Counted from the first letter of the stretch, positions 45,249 through 57,240 are shown. The stretch: 64,000 bases of DNA from Sphaerosporella brunnea (GCA_008704415.1 VXIS01000085.1:1-64000), one strand, 5' to 3'. Numbers and translations are program-made. Notes: generated from the sequence alone by a model not told the origin.

Positions 45249-45603
45249 TGGCAACTGCTCCGTCTTCCCAACCTTCAATGAAGTACTACAGTTCTAATTG
45301 AGGGTCCACTTGCAGAAAAATAATGTTTGTATTGAGATTCTCTAGATTTTCCATGTCGTTGTTGCTACTTTTCTTTAGTTGTCGATATTGATGTTTACCG
45401 TGAGGTGCTCGAAGGTCTTGAACTGGGAGAATTTCACATTCGGATTGTACTCAATAGTTCAGCTTACAAGGTGGGGACAGCTAATTTATGCGGAGTTCTA
45501 CTTGTCTGAATCGTTCTAGAGTAACTCAGATACTCGGGCCATTCATAACCTCCTAAATAGACAATTTTTGACCCAATTTCACCGGTAACCCATAGATGTG
45601 TAA

Positions 45604-46239
45604 ATCCATACATTTCGCGTTTATTGCCAACTATCGGAAGAGTTCCTTCTCAACGGTGACTACGAAAACCAGGATCGACTCCAGCTTTGGCTCACAATTG
45701 AAGGCTCCTGACTCTATCATCTGCCTACTCTCGAAAAGGTTGCCAATCGACCTGGTAGCGCACATAAATATATTGATGGGATGCCAGTCTACCAAATCAA
45801 AGAACTTCTCAAGTTCAAAGCGTTCACCAGGCTCGAAATTTTACATCTCGCTCCTGGCCCTTGCGACCTAGCTGATGCGTCCAACGACATCATTGACGAG
45901 TTTGTGGAGTCGTTTCCGACAATCATCGACCTTGGTTGGGATAGCAGTCTGTCACCCAATGTGGCAGATGGCCCTTTTATTGTCAAGTTGCTGGGGAGAT
46001 TGGCTCCCCGCCTAAAAATGGTTGATTTTCCAGATTTGAACCTTACATCCGACCTTCTTGATTCCATCGATACCGAGTTCCCCAAACTGACTCACATAAT
46101 GATGCAACGGTTCTGCTATGGGGCTACGGGAAAGCTGCGCAGTATTGCCCCGCAGCCGCAAGGCATCTATGCTTCCGACGGCTTGTACAAGTGGGAGGCC
46201 AACGAAAGAAGATACTCCCTTGAGGTGGCGGTGCACTAG
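45604..46239 (+). pseudogene. LRR/F-box-like coding fragment at the palindrome junction
   Basis: The plus-strand frame is open from just after a TAA at 45601-45603, within 15 bp of the palindrome edge, to the stop 46237-46239, with a single internal TGA at 45709-45711. The downstream open part starts at ATG 45781 (152 aa). Leucine-rich units such as FTRLEILHLAP, FPTIIDLGW and LAPRLKMVDFPDLNL are spaced like the LRR half of fungal F-box proteins. No F-box motif is present. The likely N-terminal half is missing where the arm begins, so the rearrangement may have cut this gene. Downstream, 46325-46514 contains an acidic frame (YDDNEISGEDELG) that may be a further exon. Confidence 0.5.
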
Positions 46240-46586
46240 AGGTGGCTAAAGAAGGCATGATTCACCTTGTATTTGTGGAAATAGTCGGGTATGCTAATAC
46301 CAATTAAGAGTCGCCATTTTATCCGCCGCTCGTCGTCCGAGTGCATATTTATGATGACAACGAGATCTCAGGCGAAGATGAGCTGGGCAGCTTATCTGCC
46401 CAGGCTGTACTTTACGACGAAAGTGGTCCCGAGTCTGCTCTAGCTCCACCAGACACTGGCATATATATATTGTCTGGCCGCCTGTCCGTGTCGTTGTGCT
46501 TGCTGAACGACTGACGCACTCCCAACTGGAAGTTCCTGGAGCCAGCAGAAAGGCGGTTACGTCATATCCCCAGACCTTACAATCAA

Positions 46587-46963
46587 CATGTTCGGCACCT
46601 ATAGGTTAGGCTTGAGTCTTCTCATCCAGCATGACGGTGCAACGACGTTCGAGGAAGCCAAAACGGATGTGATACTCGTCCAGAAAGATGTGGGAGTCTC
46701 ATAGATTTGTAAGAAGTTTTCAGAGGTGGCTGGCGCGCCGAAGATGGATCCATGGGTAAAGCAGATGGTCGCGCAGGTGGCATATGGCGTTGAGAATGGA
46801 CACACATTGGCCTTAGTTGAAGGGATCAAAATGGTTTTTGGGATTCTGGAGGCTATGGAACTGGTATGTTATTTCCATAGAGCGATATCCCTCCAGCGTC
46901 GAGTCAATTATTGACATGTTCGTATTTAGGATGCTGCAAACTATGAGGGGTTCAGTTCTTAAA
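46587..46963 (+). pseudogene. Small gene fragment, possibly BRCT-like
   Basis: ATG 46587 opens a frame with RLGLSLLIQHDGATTFEEAK and then TDVILVQKD, a pattern resembling the start of BRCT domains (buried hydrophobics, a glycine turn, then an aspartate before a hydrophobic strand). It stops at 46702. A second frame (MDPWVKQMVAQVAYGVENG) continues to ELDAANYEGFSS and a stop if an intron with donor GTATGT at about 46864 is removed. The resemblance is weak and the two parts cannot be joined confidently. Confidence 0.3.
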
Positions 46964-47862
46964 AAAGTATTTCGAGGAGGACTTCCGGACTGGACACCTG
47001 GATACAACTCTGTGCAGGTGTATAAAGTACTGATTGGTGTGAAAGCGAGTTCATGAGATGAGATCAATCCTAAGCTTCCACTCAGTGATGGGCGTCACCG
47101 CTTGTTCCACTTCACTACATATCACTCGGCACATCCCCCAGCCTGACAAAAGAGCAAAAAAAGAAAAGAAAACCCACGGGCCACGGGACTTGAACCCGCA
47201 CCCACGCGGGACCTATTGGGAAGCCAAGGCATCTCGGTGATGGAAATCAGTGTCTTGAGTAACGCTGAGCTAACTTGACTGAATGTCAAACGCTCCAACT
47301 GTACCTATGGGCCAGCCGAGCAAATAATCGACCAAAACATCACAGAAACACAACATAACCAGGTATTCGGTGGCTCAAAATGTTGAATCTACCGAAGGTA
47401 TTCCTCTCGGATGTGTTCCTAAATTTTTAGAAAAATTGGAAGCCATTGAGAACCCGGGTGGGCCTCTTCACCATGGTTGCAGCGGTCCACGTCTCGAAGC
47501 TGTGGATAACAGCCCCCAAATTTCGCAAAGGTGACCTTCTGTGATGACATTTTTTGTTCCGGGATTTGTACGATTCTCCATTACAGGGCGTTGGAGTTAT
47601 CGTTGAATATCAATATTTGTTTGCTCGGCTGGCCGGCCAGTTGGTCGGCGGTACATTTTGCTCGGCAGAATAGAACATATCCATGGATTTTTTGTTTTGG
47701 AGGTGTGGTTCTCTCTTCTGTTATAGAACATACTGAACATGTCGGGAATCTCCCTTTCGAAGCCATTACATCATAGGGAAATTTGCTGTGCTGCAGCCAT
47801 TTCGGATGGGCGGCGATTATTCTATGCGATGTAGAACCAATCCGTTTTCCGGGAACTAAAAC
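46964..47862. other. Gene-free stretch
   Basis: No supported gene. A sequence with a good B box (GGTTCAAGTCC on the minus strand, about 47188-47199) lies here but lacks a matching acceptor stem. Confidence 0.5.
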
Positions 47863-48063
47863 CTAGCAGCCTGAGGAGCGGCGGCAACAGCAGCAACAAG
47901 ATCAACAGCGGGGCTCAGGGCTGCATGAGCGAAAGAAGCAGCCTGAGAAGCACCGGCACTGGCAGTGGCCACAGACTCGGCAACCCAGGGCCCGCGCTGA
48001 TCAAACTTGTCAATACCAGCTCGTTTTGCAACCTTCGTCGTCGCTTTTCGTTTCAGGGATGTT
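47863..48063 (-). CDS. Possible last exon, Ala-rich C-terminus
   Basis: The minus-strand frame ends at a stop at 47863-47865. It reads KRKATTKVAKRAGIDKFDQR, then an Ala/Val/Ser-rich tail ending PQAARF. There is no ATG; the frame begins after an AACAG that could be a splice acceptor. Codon texture is gene-like, but no upstream exons are identifiable and the family is unknown. It lies tail-to-head with the chromate transporter relic. Confidence 0.3.
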
Positions 48064-48282
48064 GTCTGTTCTTATTCAAGCCGTAGCGCCGGGCTCATGA
48101 CCTGTTGAAGCTCCAGACGGAGTCGCTGTCGATAGCTGGTGTAGAGGTTTCACGCAGTGGACTCTGTTTCTCTTTCAATTTCCTTTCCCACTGTGCACGC
48201 AATTCGGCGACTTGCTCAGCATTCCAGACGGAGTGGGATCATATATTGCGTGGAAAGAACAGTGTTCAAGTTGTCAGTGGCA

Positions 48283-48914
48283 ACCTCTCTTAAACCTTTT
48301 TTCTCTCGGACTCATCGCAGGAACTCTCAGTTTCGGAGGGGCATACTGCTATCCCCTTTGTCCAGGGAGAAGCAGTTTTGCTTGGTGGATGGTTACGGCA
48401 AAGAAACTTTATCGACTCAGTCGCAATCGGAAACATTATTCCAGTGCGTCTGGTAATCTTCTCGAAATTCGTCGGGCTCCTGGGTGGTTTGCAGGATGGC
48501 GAGTGGGGGTATGCATTCGCTGGAGCGGCGGTGATTACCGTTGAGATGTTTTTGCCTTGCTTTCTGTTTACGCTCGCGGTATACCACCTGCCCGAGAAGT
48601 TGGTGAGGAACAAAGTAAGTTGTTGTTTTTTCCTCCGATTAAGGCTCGCGCTGATGAGTCCGCAGTTCCTGGCTGCTTTCTTCGATGGGCTTTGTGGTGC
48701 TGTTATTGATGTTATTGCGGTCATCACGGCGGAAATTCTTAAGGCTGGTGTGCAGGGTACCCAGCGAAAATTAGAAGCTGCCACGCAAACGGGCTCTGCG
48801 GCGGTGCTGTATGTGGTTGCGCTCGCTATGCTGTATAAGTTCACACATAAATATACGGCAATCTTGCTGGTTGTGTGTGACGCAGTGATGGGTCAGTTTG
48901 TATTCGTTGAATAG
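48283..48914 (+). pseudogene. Chromate ion transporter (CHR family), C-terminal half, frameshifted
   Basis: Encodes the second CHR domain: FSLGLIAGTLSFGGAY, then after a frameshift at about 48345 (net +1 or -2) IPFVQGEAVLLGGWLRQRNF, DSVAIGNIIP and VGLLGGLQDGEWGYAFAGAA. It then continues across an intron at 48615-48665 (donor GTAAGT, acceptor CCGCAG) to LAAFFDGLCGAVIDVIAVI and a stop at 48912. Fungal CHR proteins normally have two such domains of about 200 aa; the N-terminal one is absent, and upstream sequence does not encode it. Some core positions look changed (IIPVRL where IIPAPL is usual). It would have been a plasma-membrane chromate/sulfate transporter; here it is a relic. Confidence 0.8.
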
Positions 48915-50799
48915 AGGTCGAAAATTTCCTGTTGGAATATATGGGTGGAGCTTTATAGTATATCGCATATGGGCTTCTTTTGCTATGGCCATCTCCACCA
49001 TCTTGAGCACAGTGGATCGAGTGGACCTGATTATGCGCGGATAGCCATAGGTCCCCCATACCCGTTCAGCAGGGATGCCATTGACGGATCCGGGGGCGTT
49101 CCTTGCTCAAAGGCGTACGGCATATTGATTCAGCACGCAACGACGGATGAGGAGCTTGGAAATATTGCAGCTATACCGGAAAGGAATTGTGTTGAGGTTG
49201 GAAACGGTGGAGATGGGTGTTGTGTTAAGAATGGTGCGGTCTGGAAGGGGGTCGGATGAGCTGTGTTGAATTGGTAGTTACTTGGGGAAAAATTGTGTCT
49301 TTAAAGGGATAGAAAAGTTAGTTTTCCACATGGTGGAACTGCTCGAATTATGTCGGTCTTCGACTGCTGAAAAACAGAGACATCGTGCCCGAAACCTCAT
49401 CTGCTGAAAGAACTGTATAACAGCTGCATCGAATCTACAAGGAGATCGATCACACGGCTTGAATAAAAAAAATCGACCGCCAGACATTTCCTTTTACGGT
49501 TAACGATTAAGATGCCCCTAACTTTTGCCCATGCCCCCCATGATTTACCTATTTCCAAGATGCCCCCAACACACGGTAAAGGTTTAAGCAAAGCGGCATT
49601 CCAGAAGTGCGACTTTTGTCCACCATCTGGCCACAGATTGACCACCTGTAGGATGCGCGGTGTGGGCCTTCCAACACTCCAGTGCGTTTGTATTTTAATT
49701 CTGCACACCTTCCTTTCCCTTTCCCTTCCTTTCCTTCGCTAGGCGCCCCGTTCCGAAAACTCTTTGGTCGCAAGATCGAGTGTCTGAGACTCGAGTATTC
49801 TCTATTGAACGAGTGACCCACTATGATTCTCCCCTCAATATCAAAAACAAAAACTCGTGGGAATAATCCCATGAGAACGCCCCCCGAACTGAACCCGCCA
49901 CCCCTAGGGATTCCAATTCTTTTATACCACTACGCTGCCGGGGCTTTTTTGAATTTGCTTGAAGTCACACGGAATCATGAACAGCCTACGAAGATACTCG
50001 ACGAGTGTAAGCGTGATGGTGTCTCCGTGTACGTACAGGGGCCATCTTGAACATCGGGGAGGGGGGGGCACGGGAGTCGTTTCGCACGAAACCTGGGGCA
50101 TTTTAATCATTTTATATAATTACGTTTAAACCTCCTCGCGGCCTATCAACTTCGGGTTCCTTCTACGCACCCTCAAGCGGTGTATATGTATGTACGCGGA
50201 TCCCCCCCTTCAATCGCTTTCCAACCCTATTCTCAACCAGGTGCACATGATCTTCTGAATGGATGAATTTTTTCCTCACTACTAAAGTGATACCCTCCCA
50301 GGGATCCAGAGCGTCTAATTGGCAATCTCCGGGCACGTGTGCGAGACTGAATTCAGGTGCAGATAGCTACCTAAACGCACAAGTGATGTTGTCAGCTCGA
50401 ACAACTAATCTGACTGGCTGGGACTATCGAGAGATATCCTGAAGCTCAGCTCACAAGTCGCCCAATCGTTGTCAACGGTTCCAAAAAAAGGACGACATGT
50501 GACGCGCCACCCATCTGGCGATCTGTAGTTTCCTTGCCGTAAGCGGCAGGGATCTCGCTGCGAAACGTTGAAAAGCTGATCGACAACATGGATCACTTGC
50601 AATAGATGCAAAACAATGACGCGTCTGCGAGTTTTCAATGCAAGCCAATTACAAAGCTGTATGTAAAATCCATTCCAGTGTACTCAACACAAACCCAAGC
50701 CAAGCAAATAAAACAAACAAGCAAACGCCTCAATGATCATCAGCCGCATGCGCGCAGCATTCCCCAAGCCAAAAGCCAAAACAATTCGCCCCCCACACA
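48915..50799. other. Gene-free stretch
   Basis: No coding region with a start, domain or splice signals. C/T-rich around 49705-49740. Nothing recognised. Confidence 0.5.
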
Positions 50800-51018
50800 C
50801 TAACTCTGGTTTCCCTCCATCTTCGGCGGCGGCGCGTGAAAGAAATCGTTTAGCTCCTCCTTGTTCTCGCCGCTGATGCCTTTCTCCTCGATCTCCTTCT
50901 CCTTGCGATGATTCCGCAGCACGGCATTCGCGAGCGATTTGAACCGCGAGTGGCGCTTCTTGTGCTTGTGAGTGTCGGGGGTGGGAGCGGCGGCGGCGGG
51001 GGCGGTCTCGGTCGACAT
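50800..51018 (-). CDS. Small hydrophilic protein, 72 aa
   Basis: ATG at 51016-51018 in strong fungal context (caccATGTCG); stop at 50800-50802. Single exon. An Ala/Pro-rich N-terminus is followed by a basic segment HKHKKRHSRFKSLANAVL that could form an amphipathic helix, then an acidic/basic helix (RKEKEIEEKGI) and a tail with FFHAPPPKMEG. The codon choice is strongly C/G-ending, unlike the surrounding sequence, which supports real coding. No signal peptide; family not recognised. Of the small ORFs in the window this is the most convincing. Confidence 0.65.
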   Translation of the reverse strand: MSTETAPAAAAPTPDTHKHKKRHSRFKSLANAVLRNHRKEKEIEEKGISGENKEELNDFFHAPPPKMEGNQS

Positions 51019-54000
51019 GGTGATGAGTGTGCGATTGGTTTGGTTTGGTTGTGAGGGATGATAACGTTGGAAGCTTCGCGTGATTGGGTGGTGGATTCTC
51101 GTCTTCGTCGATAGACTTCGTAGACAATTGGAGGTTCAATGAGGTCGTCAGATAGTGTGTAGTCCGAAGAAAAGAGGGTCAGGTCGCGTGTTGGGGGTCG
51201 GGTGGGCTTTTATATTCAGCTGGGGGACACACACGACACAGGAAACGTCTCATTAAGCACCTGCTAGTGGGTGGACTCTACCCTACCAAGGGACCCCGAC
51301 AGTCGCTAAGTAAAATGACTTCCAAGCTTTCCACTTTCGCTGCCGGTGCTTGGACGCCGCGGCATGCTACAGGAACGGGAAGTGCCTAGTTTTATGCCGT
51401 GCCCAGTTTTATGCTGTGCCTAGTGTTATGCTGGGGCGGGATGCTCCGGAAGGCCTGAGCTGACATCGTGAAGCGAGCCGGGAAGGAGCGAACGCGATCT
51501 GTGCGTCCACCGCATGTTGATGTCTCGTGTTCCACAAGTCGGAGGTGGTTGCCTTCTCCGGCGGTTAGCCGCTCTGGGCAGGGGCCACTGATGACGCGGG
51601 TGATGTTTCATGATGGATACACTCTGGGTAGCCAGTTCTCTGTATTCTACAAAACAGCCTCGAAATCAAGGTGAGATTGTTCGAATTCTATGGTACTGGA
51701 CTGATGCTACTCCTGTGGTCGGCATGAATGATCAAAACTTCAGCAGATAATTATCGGAGACGTTCTAGCACCCGAGAGTTCTCGATTCGCTCTTTCAGAA
51801 TTTCTACTACTATGCCTTCTACATATCTTCATTTCCTGCAACTCAGAACTCAAGAAACCTTCAAACAGCATCCAACTACAAAATCTCCCACATCCTCACC
51901 CGTGTAAAAATCACCCCTCATCTTACTCATAGAGATAACCAACCAAAAAAAAAAAAAAAAAAAAAGTCGAACGTTAACCCAAACCAAATTCCACTGCAAA
52001 AAAACCTAACGGTCCGCTTCGCCTCCATCGTCGAAGTCCGACACATCCCTCCGTCGCCGTCTGAAGAGGGCGAGCTGCCGATCCAAGACCTTCGAGTCGC
52101 CAACACAAACGCGAGAATGCATCGGTGGCTTGTGGGGCAAGGAAATAATCGCTTGATGCTTGCTCCTAACCCAACCCGAACAAGCCGGCCGAGGGTGTAA
52201 ATCGAAGGCACCGGAAGTGAGGGGCTGCTATAGAGGTGGTGATAGAGGGGAGTCGTTCATGCGGGATTTGAAGGGAACAGGGACTCTTAACTGACGAGCG
52301 GCAGCCACTGTGCCCAACCCGTCTGCACAGTGGGCAAGGAGTGATGTTTGAAAGCAAACGTGGGAAACGAAAACGAGAATACACAGTGGTAGTAAAGTGA
52401 AATCAGCATATCATGGACACAAGCACAACGGAAGGGAAACGATTTCTCTTGCTTAAAAAAAGTGGTGAATGAAGCAGGCCGAGTGACACTGCACGCTCAG
52501 TATGTGACCTCGGCCATATAATAGTAAACACGATCAAGCATTACTCCTCCTCGCTCCGCTTCTTCACCGACAAAAACCCTAATACTGGCATACGCTTGCA
52601 TGTATTTTATGACGCTGGCAGGCCCGGTTGAACCGGTTGGTGATTGAGCTTAAGAAAGCCCCCATCACCCATCATCACTCGCCCATCACTCGCCCATCAC
52701 TCGCATATATTTGGCCGACCTGAACGAGACTCTCCAGCTGGTGCTGGCTCCAGACTCAATGGCACTGCAGCGTGAATGGCAAATGGTCTTTCCACAGTAT
52801 AAAACAATCGTGGTAAAGCTCTTCCTTTTCATCGAACACACAATCCGAAAATCTATCCTCCGAACCTCCACAAAATCCAAATATCCACAATGGCACCTAC
52901 CCTTGGCCGCTCGACTCGCCGGACAGCTACCAGAGCCACCCCGGCGACCTTTTGAGATACGATTTTGATTGCTGATCATTGAATAGCCTATATTGTATAT
53001 AGGTGCCGTGCGGCCAAACACCGCATCTGAGTTTTTTCTGGGGGTTTTTGTTGTTTGTTTTTAGAGAATCTGTTTCTTTCTTTTTTCTTTTGAAAGGGAG
53101 GCCGGGGGGGTGGGGGTGGGGTTTGTTTAGTTACCTTTTTTTTTGCTTTCCTTCTCTTGCGGCTGCGCTCCGAAAATTGCGGTCCACGTGGCCACTGCTT
53201 CAACGAAGAAGAGAGGAGACCTCACGATTGAAGGGTGAGGATTTTTAGGTGCACTATTTACTCCGAGAAACAGGCCCCAGAAGGAGCCCGGCACGAGGGC
53301 GGGTGTGGCTACGGGTTTGGCCATGCGGAGCCAAATCGAACGTCGTCCGGTCCGGATCATGTAATAGTTAGTAAGTATTTGTATGTACATGTGTTAACGT
53401 TGCCACTGGAGGGGAACCAAAGCCTCGCCTTCTCGGGAAAAAGTAGAGTTTTCAGGCGCAGTGGTTTTCACCTCTGCACTCCTAGTTTGTCAATCATCAA
53501 ATCGCACTCGTCGGGCATCAATGTATTGTTTGTATCAGACAAGATGCCTCTCAGAGCTCTCAGTTTTTGCCTCTCGAACGCAGTGGACGTTCAAAGCCCT
53601 CCGAATGTATCCTCAGGTCCCGCAGTTAAAGTAGATGTCAGCGTGATAAGGCGATTGGCGAGATAACGCACCATCTTGATCGGGTGTAGGTAATCTCATA
53701 TATATCCCAAATGCTTTAGCTACGGCTCCGGTGCCCCGGCTGCGTTGGGTACACAATCGCAAAGAATACCGCTATTAAGAGTCGAGTGACATACCATGAG
53801 GCCGCAACACGTTCTCCTCAACCTCCCCTCCTCCACTCAATTGCTCTGCCCAATTCCTCAACACATGACAAACAACCTCCTACTATTCACGGTCACTCGG
53901 TTCAACTCCCATCATTGGTTGCTCGCATGTAACTACATCAACGGCTACATGGATACGTGGGAAAAGTGTAACCGGTTCTGGGGCTGTAACTCCTCTCCGC

Positions 54001-54502
54001 TTAGCTAGCATCACGAAAATTCCGGGCCAAAACCATGCCAGGTACAGCATTGCTAGGCTTTGTAGAATCCCCGGTGGAATCAATTAGGAATATTTCCTCT
54101 CGGTAATGGCGCACTGTGTGTACTCTACTTATTTGTCGGTTTTGGTTGGGGGTGGATTTTCCGGGCATATGTGGATGGAAAGCAAGTTCATTTCTCATAT
54201 TGCTTTTTAAGTCTAACGGCGGGTAATCCCGTCACAAGACCGATCCCACCCAAACCCAACACACACCGCCCAACCCCCTGTTTCATCCATTTGCGACCAT
54301 TTCCTTGGCTTTTAATTATCCACTGCCGATCATTAGCCGCTTTTTAGGAGCATGTTCGGCAAACTCTGCAAAGAAGGCCTTCATCGCTGTATCGCGATCA
54401 GTCACGAATTTGGTGAATCTATAATCATTCAAATCGCGGAAGGTCTATCACTGCGCGCTGGTCTTCTGGTTCGCATTCATCTCCTCGAGATTCGTCCAGA
54501 TC
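51019..54502. other. Mostly gene-free stretch
   Basis: No supported gene. A minus-strand frame at about 52013-52130 (MHSRVCVGDSKVLDRQLALF and following) may be a small C-terminal exon, but nothing upstream joins it. Poly-A at 51946-51965. Low-complexity G/T sequence at 53030-53150. Confidence 0.45.
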
Positions 54503-54905
54503 TTAGGGCCCAGGAACAGCCGGATGAACGATCCACGATACCCTCACATCCAAGATCGTGGCGATGGCTGGTGGGGGATCGAGTTCCGCAATCCAAGCAG
54601 CATGCGGAGATTGCTGTGCAAATCGCAACAATTGATCGAGGAATTTATAGAGCTTGACCTTCTCCCGCCCGAATGGTGTACAATTGTGGAAACATGTCAT
54701 TGATCTTGCATTCGTTTGAGAGAGTCTTGAGGAGAACCGCGCGGGGGTCGGTTTCTCGGTGTGCTCGGTTGTCGTGTCCTAGTTGAACATGCCATCCATT
54801 CTCTTGTGCTTTTGAATACAAGATTTGGTGGCCAGCAATCTTGCTCACTCCCGCATCGGAGTAGATGCTTTTCAGCGCACGCTTTGCCGTGGTATCCCTG
54901 CTCAC
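54503..54905 (-). pseudogene. Degenerate coding relic, unknown family
   Basis: The minus strand reads AKRALKSIYSDAGVSKIAGH through NDMFPQLYTI, then shifts frame (around 54675) to KVKLYKFLDQLLRFAQQSPH, with ILDVRVSWIVHPAVPG at the end. Both halves look protein-like and run in the same direction, but there is no ATG and a single frame shift separates them. Family not recognised. Confidence 0.35.
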
Positions 54906-55522
54906 ACTTTGGAAAGTAGTATGCGAGCCTAAATCTGCGAACGCGTACCGCTACCTAACGGAACGGACGCGTCGATAAGTCACGCAACATGTGCGCCGCA
55001 GTCTTCACGTCGCATTCGATACCTAAATTATATGGGGGATTTGTACTTACCGATTTTCCTCTTGGGGCTTGATCTTGAAAGGGGTGATTTGTGGGATCCA
55101 GAGGGGGTTGTACTCGGAATATTGTACTCGGAAGTTTCAGTACTTGAGAAGATTCGTGGTTCAAGGTTGTACTGGGGAGGTTGAACATGGCGGCCAGCTC
55201 CAGAGGACTTCACCCAGGCCAGCCGCAGGATGGTGGTGTGGGTGTATCAGCCCGTAACGTATAACTCCCCGCTGGAAACGCGTTATTGCCTTCCAAAAGA
55301 GTTGGCACTCTTTGGTCGTATTCCCGCACATGCAAAGAACACCAGTAGTTGATACATACATTGTGTAAGCACTCAACGTGTCGGCTCAAATCTAAATATG
55401 GCGATCACCCAATTCCATCATTATAGTCAGTCCAAGTCTCAAAAAGCCCAAGAAAACCAAAGCATGTGCATCGGAGCTCATCGTCGGTAGTCTAAAATCC
55501 GCATCGTCCTCCCCTCCGCCCA

Positions 55523-55864
55523 TCAAAAACCCCTCCACTCCGACCACCTCCGCACAGCGCATACCCACTCCTCAACCGTAACACACCCATTGTCCACCAT
55601 AATCTTGACCAACACGAGCTTATTCCACACCACCAGCAACTCCAACACGTCCTGCACCGACTCTCGATACATCAGCAGCTTCCGGAACGCGGGTACGTCT
55701 TCGTGCTGGATTATTGAGCGAAGCTTGTCCCGTGTTATGTGCTGGTGTAGGTATGGCTCGAAAAGATGGTTTAGCCGTCGGCTCGTCAGGACGAGGGCGT
55801 GCACGTCCGGGAGGTAGAGGGCGATTTGGAGGAGGAGCTCGTTTGGGAGGTCGAGGAGGGACAT
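55523..55864 (-). CDS. F-box protein, short (113 aa)
   Basis: ATG at 55862-55864; stop at 55523. Residues 1-40 are a good F-box (SLLDLPNELLLQIALYLPD, then LVLTSRRLNHLF), the surface that binds Skp1 in SCF ubiquitin ligases. The remainder (RDKLRSIIQHEDVPAFRKLL and WNKLVLVKIMVDNG) looks like the first ankyrin-type helices, so this may be the N-terminal part of an F-box/ankyrin protein truncated by an early stop. Family members with a substrate-binding repeat domain are usually several hundred residues. The promoter side is G/T-rich on the plus strand. Confidence 0.7.
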   Translation of the reverse strand: MSLLDLPNELLLQIALYLPDVHALVLTSRRLNHLFEPYLHQHITRDKLRSIIQHEDVPAFRKLLMYRESVQDVLELLVVWNKLVLVKIMVDNGCVTVEEWVCAVRRWSEWRGF

Positions 55865-57240
55865 GGTGTGGTGGGGGTGACGCGGTTGAAGAGTAGAGTG
55901 CACGATGTTGAGTTAGAGCCAAGTACTCTAGGTTGCTGCGCGAGGTTAGGCGACGTGCCACGCTGCGCCCCGGTGAACATGCAGAAAAAGCAACGTCAAG
56001 GCCTGGATACCTTCACTGACGTCACATTTCGCTGTTCTTTTTCTCAAAACAACTCGGAGCAACAACTGGTCCTGGTTGTTTCGTCAGCCATCACACGAGG
56101 CCGTGTCGTGCACGATCCCGTTTTTTACGCCACCTACGCCACAAGTGCTTCATAGACTATCACCCAAGGGGGTATTGTCACAGTAAATACGAAAGAAAGG
56201 TTTGCTTCAATGCCGGATACCTCACTACCCCTAGCATAGACGCAAAGAAACCATACCCCCGGTATTTTTATTTATTTTTTTACATCCACCAATGTTTGCT
56301 CCCCGCGGTTTTGCATGCATAGGGAGGATGTCAGTGGCCATGGAATCGAGAGCGCCCGCTCATACAATCTTTCTCTCTTCAGACTCATTCGCAATCTCAA
56401 GTTCTCCCAACCCACTTCAATCGAACAACAGCAATTACGAGTGACCGTCCTCAACGTTCGGCTCATCGATGGCGTCCTTCCTCTAACTAACGGCTACATT
56501 CCGGCTGACTGTATGGAACCAACCACCCGACCACTATTTCCCTGAGTAATTCAGCGGGCGGATGCTCGCCGACGATACGAGGGGCTTCCATTCCTAGGGA
56601 CCGAACACCACAACCCACTCCGGTTACTGCAGAACAAGAGGAATATCGTCGTTCCAGGACAGAGGAACGGTGATCGCCAAGGGAGATGCTGGTAACTCCA
56701 GCGATTGAGGGCGACAGAGACCGTTAAACCACGGCTTCAGGGGCTTCGAAGGGGTAACTTCCTTCCAAAAACATGGCTCCCCAGTCCAAAGTGGAAGTCC
56801 AGTAAAGTCCGACTAACAGGGAAATAGTTCATGCGTAGCAAATCCTTCGAAACTTCGAAACCAAGTTAACGCCGAGCTCCACGAACCATCCTCCATGACC
56901 AGCCCCTTCATCATCTTTGGCCAAAACCGCTACCTGGATGCATGACAGTAGCCGATGGCACGGCAGTCATCCAAGCACTCGGGCGTCCTGCCGGCAAAAC
57001 CTCCTATCTACCCGCTTGCTCGCGCGCGGTCAACGCCCTCCGACGTGAAGGCGACAGCTTTGGGCAAAACTGCCAGCACAAGTGCCTGCACGGGCGCATC
57101 TGGCTACTTTTTTCAAGCTGAAAAAAACCATACACTGCTTGACAAGCCACCAAGAAGGCTTCGAGAAAACGCCAAGTTACGTTAACGTCTTTGGCAGACT
57201 TTGGTCTCAATTTTAGGTAGGCATCTCGAGTTCAACATTA
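55865..57240. other. Gene-free stretch
   Basis: Short open frames only; no domain, start context or splice signals supporting a gene. Confidence 0.5.

Larger units (their letters stand above)
22482..45589 (-). repeat. Right arm of giant inverted repeat
   Basis: Reverse-complement partner of 1-22367. This arm is the more complete one: it keeps the repeat-protein reading frame open (30105-33487) and contains two segments (37901-38334 and 39887-40290) absent from the left. Its inner end starts at the bases pairing with 22367, and its outer end pairs with base 1. Single-copy sequence follows from 45590. Confidence 0.97.

Noticed and set aside
47174..47280. Minus-strand tRNA gene
   Set aside because: A good B box and T stem exist (GCGGG/CCCGT), and a weak A box, but no acceptor stem partner and the spacing of about 107 nt does not fold as a tRNA even with an intron.
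52013..52130. Small minus-strand gene (MHSRVCVGDSK...)
   Set aside because: The frame is short and tidy, but no acceptor or upstream exon and no domain; kept only as a note in the gene-free entry.
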